A program made the translations under genes and the position numbers. 64,000 bases of DNA from Ignisphaera aggregans DSM 17230 (lineage in GTDB: Archaea; Thermoproteota; Thermoprotei_A; Sulfolobales; Ignisphaeraceae): the NCBI GenBank assembly GCA_000145985.1, contig CP002098.1, positions 1,282,501 to 1,346,500 of the forward strand. The letters run 5' to 3'. Shown piece after piece: positions 61,572 to 64,000 of the stretch. Below the pieces are notes generated by a model, which saw nothing but the letters and a program-made list of their open reading frames with translations, ran no database searches and was not told where the DNA came from. Position 1 is the first letter of the stretch. Every line of letters begins with the position of its first letter.

Positions 61572-62981
61572 TTAACTCATTATTCGTAGAATTTCAACTT
61601 TTTGTCTAGGCTCTTTAAGTCCATAGGTAAGTACCACTAAGTCTCCATAGCTGATGAGCTTAAGATCCATAGCCTTAGATAACATGTTTTGTAAGCCTTC
61701 CTCATAGCTATTTGCATTTATATGAAATGGTGATAATCCCCATAGTATAGATAGTTTTCTTAGCACCTTGATGTTTTGCGAGGCTACATATACAGGTATC
61801 TTTGGTTTAAGGGCGGCTATTCTTCTAGCAGTATTTCCATGTATGCTAAATACAAAGAGCTTAGCACTGAGATCTTCAGCTAGTTCTAAAACACCTTTAG
61901 CAAACTTCAACTGTATTGTCTCGAGATGCTCTCTTGCTTTATTAGATACTCTATCAATGATTTTCGGCATTATGTGCCGCTCTACAAAAACAACTATTCT
62001 ATTAAGCCATGATACAGCCTCTACAGGGAACTTTCCTACAGCAGTTTCACCAGTAAGCATTAATGCATCTACACCCATCTCAACAGCTACACTAACATCT
62101 ACAACCTCAGCTCTTGTAGGAACAGGCTTCTCTGTCATTGACTCTAACAGCTGTGTTGCTACAATAACGGGTTTTCTATTCTCTAAAGCTTTTTCAACAA
62201 TATATCTTTGGTGATAGTGTATCTCCTCTAGACCAAAATTCATTCCCAGATCTCCTCGAGCTACTAATATAATATCGCTCTTCTCTAGAATTGAACTAAG
62301 ATTTCTTATAGCACTCTTAGTCTCAATTTTAGATATAATACCTATATCCTCTCTACCAGCCCTCCTAAGGATATCTCTTAGCAGATCTATATCTTCGGCT
62401 GTTCTAACATAGCTAAGACCTATATAATCAAAGTCATTCTCTATCGCAAACTTAATACTATTAATATCTCTATCGCTTAAAGCAGGCAAATCTAATTCCT
62501 TACCTTGTATCGCTATAGCCTTTCTAGAGGTTATAACAGAATCTGTAAGAGCTATAGCCTCTACACTATCAGCTCCCTTATCAACAATCCTAAGCCTTGT
62601 TCTTCCATCATCCATAATCAAAATATCTCCAACATCTATATACTCAAAGAATTTTGGAATTGGCATTGGAACATTCTTCTCATTAGAATCCGATACCTCA
62701 TTACCATAAATAATCTTTATATGTTCACCCTTTTGAAGCACTATAGGCTTAGATATTTTTCCCAATCTAAGTGAAGGCCCTTCTAAATCGCCTATTAATG
62801 CAATTGGTTTTCCAAGCTTTGCTTCAACCTCTCTAACAGCTTCTACATATTTCTTCCACTCACTCTGATCGCCATGAGCAAAGTTTATCCTAAAGCCACG
62901 GACACCCTCCTTAACCATATTGCAGATAGTTTCAATATTACCACTAGATGGGCCTATGGAAGCTATAATCTTAACAAACAT
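61572..62981 (-). CDS. pyk: Pyruvate kinase
   Basis: A 469-residue enzyme making pyruvate and ATP from phosphoenolpyruvate. The N-terminal KIIASIGPSSGN, RINFAHGD, the catalytic-lysine region IGIISKIETKSAI, ARGDLGMNFGLEE and DALMLTGETAVGKFPVEAV are all present. The C-terminal domain is short. ATG 62981 is preferred because GAGG lies five bases upstream and the N-terminus then matches the family; GTG 62996 is a longer alternative. Confidence 0.96.
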   Translation of the reverse strand: MFVKIIASIGPSSGNIETICNMVKEGVRGFRINFAHGDQSEWKKYVEAVREVEAKLGKPIALIGDLEGPSLRLGKISKPIVLQKGEHIKIIYGNEVSDSNEKNVPMPIPKFFEYIDVGDILIMDDGRTRLRIVDKGADSVEAIALTDSVITSRKAIAIQGKELDLPALSDRDINSIKFAIENDFDYIGLSYVRTAEDIDLLRDILRRAGREDIGIISKIETKSAIRNLSSILEKSDIILVARGDLGMNFGLEEIHYHQRYIVEKALENRKPVIVATQLLESMTEKPVPTRAEVVDVSVAVEMGVDALMLTGETAVGKFPVEAVSWLNRIVVFVERHIMPKIIDRVSNKAREHLETIQLKFAKGVLELAEDLSAKLFVFSIHGNTARRIAALKPKIPVYVASQNIKVLRKLSILWGLSPFHINANSYEEGLQNMLSKAMDLKLISYGDLVVLTYGLKEPRQKVEILRIMS

Positions 62982-63196
62982 ATTAGCCTCAACCACTAGA
63001 TTTCAAAATTTATAGCCTCTATGTAAATTCCCAAGTATATAAGATTATCTGGAAATAGCTATATCTAATATCTTTCTATAGCTTATTTATTGCGATAGTA
63101 TGATCTATCTAACGATTTTGACTAAAACATTGAGTAATGATGATTTAAATTTTAAATATATTGTAACATTAATGATTAAAGCTTGGGCTGGAACAA

Positions 63197-63775
63197 ATGT
63201 CTATAATACCTGAAGATGATGGTATATACGAATATATTTCAAGTGTTTGGCAAAGAGCTGAGTTACGAGGACCTTATGTTCCTAGTGTAGATGGTATATA
63301 TCTTTTGTACTTTAGGAATAGGAGATGTGGTGGTTGTAAAAGTTTTGATAAGGTATTCCTAAGATTTATTGAGGATACGAATTCTAGGAGATGTAATGTG
63401 GCATTGGTACAATGCAATAGTTTCTTCTTTGATTGCGAATCTCAGGATGCTGCTGATACATTTCTCTTCTATCTTGTTTTTGCAACTCCACAGGTTGTTT
63501 TAGTTGTTATTGAAGATGGATTGCCTGTCTATATTGAGAGGGAAATCGGTTTTATTGATGAAGATAGGCTAAAGGATTTTGTATTTAATGTAGATAAGCG
63601 TAGGAGAGAGTATGAGGCATCACTAAGTGAGGAGGAAGGTGGAGAGGGTATATATATAGATTTAAGCTCTAAGGATTGGAAATCCATTGTTGATAAGATT
63701 AGAGATGAGTTATTTAGAGGTAGGAACATACGTGAGGTATGTGATGAACATGGATGTAGAATTATAATAGAATAG
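63197..63775 (+). CDS. Thioredoxin-fold protein with CGGC motif
   Basis: A 192-residue protein. Residues 30-110 resemble a thioredoxin fold: strand YLLYFRNRRCGGCKSFDKVFL with a C-x2-C redox motif at the start of a helix, a second strand NVALVQCNSFFF, then FATPQVVLVVIEDGLPV with the cis-Pro position (ATPQ). The C-terminal 70 residues are charged and end in CDEHGCRIIIE, a second Cys pair. No signal peptide. It may be a cytoplasmic disulfide reductase or a specialised relative. Confidence 0.7.
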   Translation: MSIIPEDDGIYEYISSVWQRAELRGPYVPSVDGIYLLYFRNRRCGGCKSFDKVFLRFIEDTNSRRCNVALVQCNSFFFDCESQDAADTFLFYLVFATPQVVLVVIEDGLPVYIEREIGFIDEDRLKDFVFNVDKRRREYEASLSEEEGGEGIYIDLSSKDWKSIVDKIRDELFRGRNIREVCDEHGCRIIIE

Positions 63776-63916
63776 AAGGATTCTAGATATTATAATGAAT
63801 AGATGTAGAAACCTGTGGATTATTTAGAGAGAATACCCACTATTTAGGTGAGGATGAAGTAAGCTCATTTAGTGTTTTTATTGTTGTCTCCCAATATATC
63901 TTAGGGGTGCAAGGTC

Positions 63917-64000
63917 TTGAAACCTATAGTAGTATTTCCCTTTGCATCAGAACTACATGGAAAAGAGTATTACTTAAATCTATTTGAGATAATTAAAAAG
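63917..64000 (+). CDS. Partial coding region at the window edge
   Basis: A TTG at 63917 with AAGGT just upstream opens a frame reading MKPIVVFPFASELHGKEYYL and continues to the end of the window without a stop. The residue pattern looks like a real N-terminal beta-strand, but too little is present to name a family. Confidence 0.45.
   Translation, partial: MKPIVVFPFASELHGKEYYLNLFEIIKK

Noticed and set aside
63135-63150. ATGATGA-like box before the thioredoxin-like gene
   Set aside because: No CTGA box follows at guide distance; the A+T stretch after it looks like a TATA box.

Overview
The window is chromosomal DNA of a hyperthermophilic crenarchaeon (Thermoproteota). The evidence is a G+C-rich 23S rRNA 3' part beside A+T-rich protein genes, archaeal/eukaryal-type information genes (TFB, Spt5, aIF1, aIF6, L39e, L18a/LX, S19e, RNase P Rpp21, prefoldin alpha, SecE), GGTG-type ribosome-binding sites, TATA boxes, and frequent GTG/TTG starts. 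Gene content would fit an Ignisphaera-like or other Desulfurococcales relative, but this is an inference; no database was searched.

Layout. (1) 1-1440: 3' part of 23S rRNA. (2) 1.5-6.6 kb: a Cys-rich small protein, ArgRS, small unknowns, a TFS-like zinc ribbon, a SIS-like protein, tRNA-Asn and UbiX. (3) 6.1-10.6 kb, minus strand: glyS, a beta-barrel protein, two helical proteins, tRNA-splicing endonuclease and a Cys-rich protein. (4) 10.7-22.6 kb: agmatinase, tRNA-Gln, TFB, RpoP (short, easily missed), aIF1, threonine ammonia-lyase, a RimK-like ligase / DUF1614 / CitG-like neighbourhood, a phosphoesterase, zinc-finger proteins, a HAD phosphatase and an aminopropyltransferase. (5) 22.7-28.4 kb: pyrFE and pyrBIKCD, lacking only carbamoyl-phosphate synthase for UMP synthesis. 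(6) 28.4-37.2 kb: a radical SAM protein, tRNA-Glu and a long translation/secretion cluster (rnp4, YhbY-like, S19e, PDCD5, L39e, L31e, aIF6, L18a, prefoldin alpha, FtsY, SecE, Spt5, L11, L1, L10). L12 is not beside L10.

(7) 38.0-45.1 kb: an accessory island immediately downstream of tRNA-Thr. It is visibly richer in G+C at 38.2-41.6 kb, with VapBC, HEPN/nucleotidyltransferase remnants, tandem paralogous P-loop ATPases, a membrane protein and several broken genes, including a sugar-nucleotide epimerase reduced to two motifs. (8) 45.2-49.7 kb: a Sm-like protein, an ECF-type cobalt/nickel transporter (cbiMNQO-like) and an ACT / UPF0210 pair. (9) 49.7-61.5 kb: a PadR regulator diverging from an ABC ATPase, a 1563-residue secreted and membrane-anchored repeat protein, a MacB/FtsX permease, an M28-like peptidase, a MoxR ATPase and a VWA protein. 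(10) 61.6-64 kb: pyruvate kinase, a thioredoxin-like protein and a gene cut by the window edge.

The most informative structure not explained by protein genes is a set of four candidate C/D-box guide sRNAs (4010-4075, 5442-5500, 14617-14678 minus, 22045-22106). One straddles the stop codon of a small gene and carries a guide complementary to the universal 16S 530 loop. Another sits just past the RimK-like gene and has 9 bp of complementarity to helix 89 of the 23S rRNA encoded in this same window. The other points worth following are the ABC exporter with its giant repeat protein, the decaying island, and candidate operators upstream of vapBC, cbiM and the giant gene.
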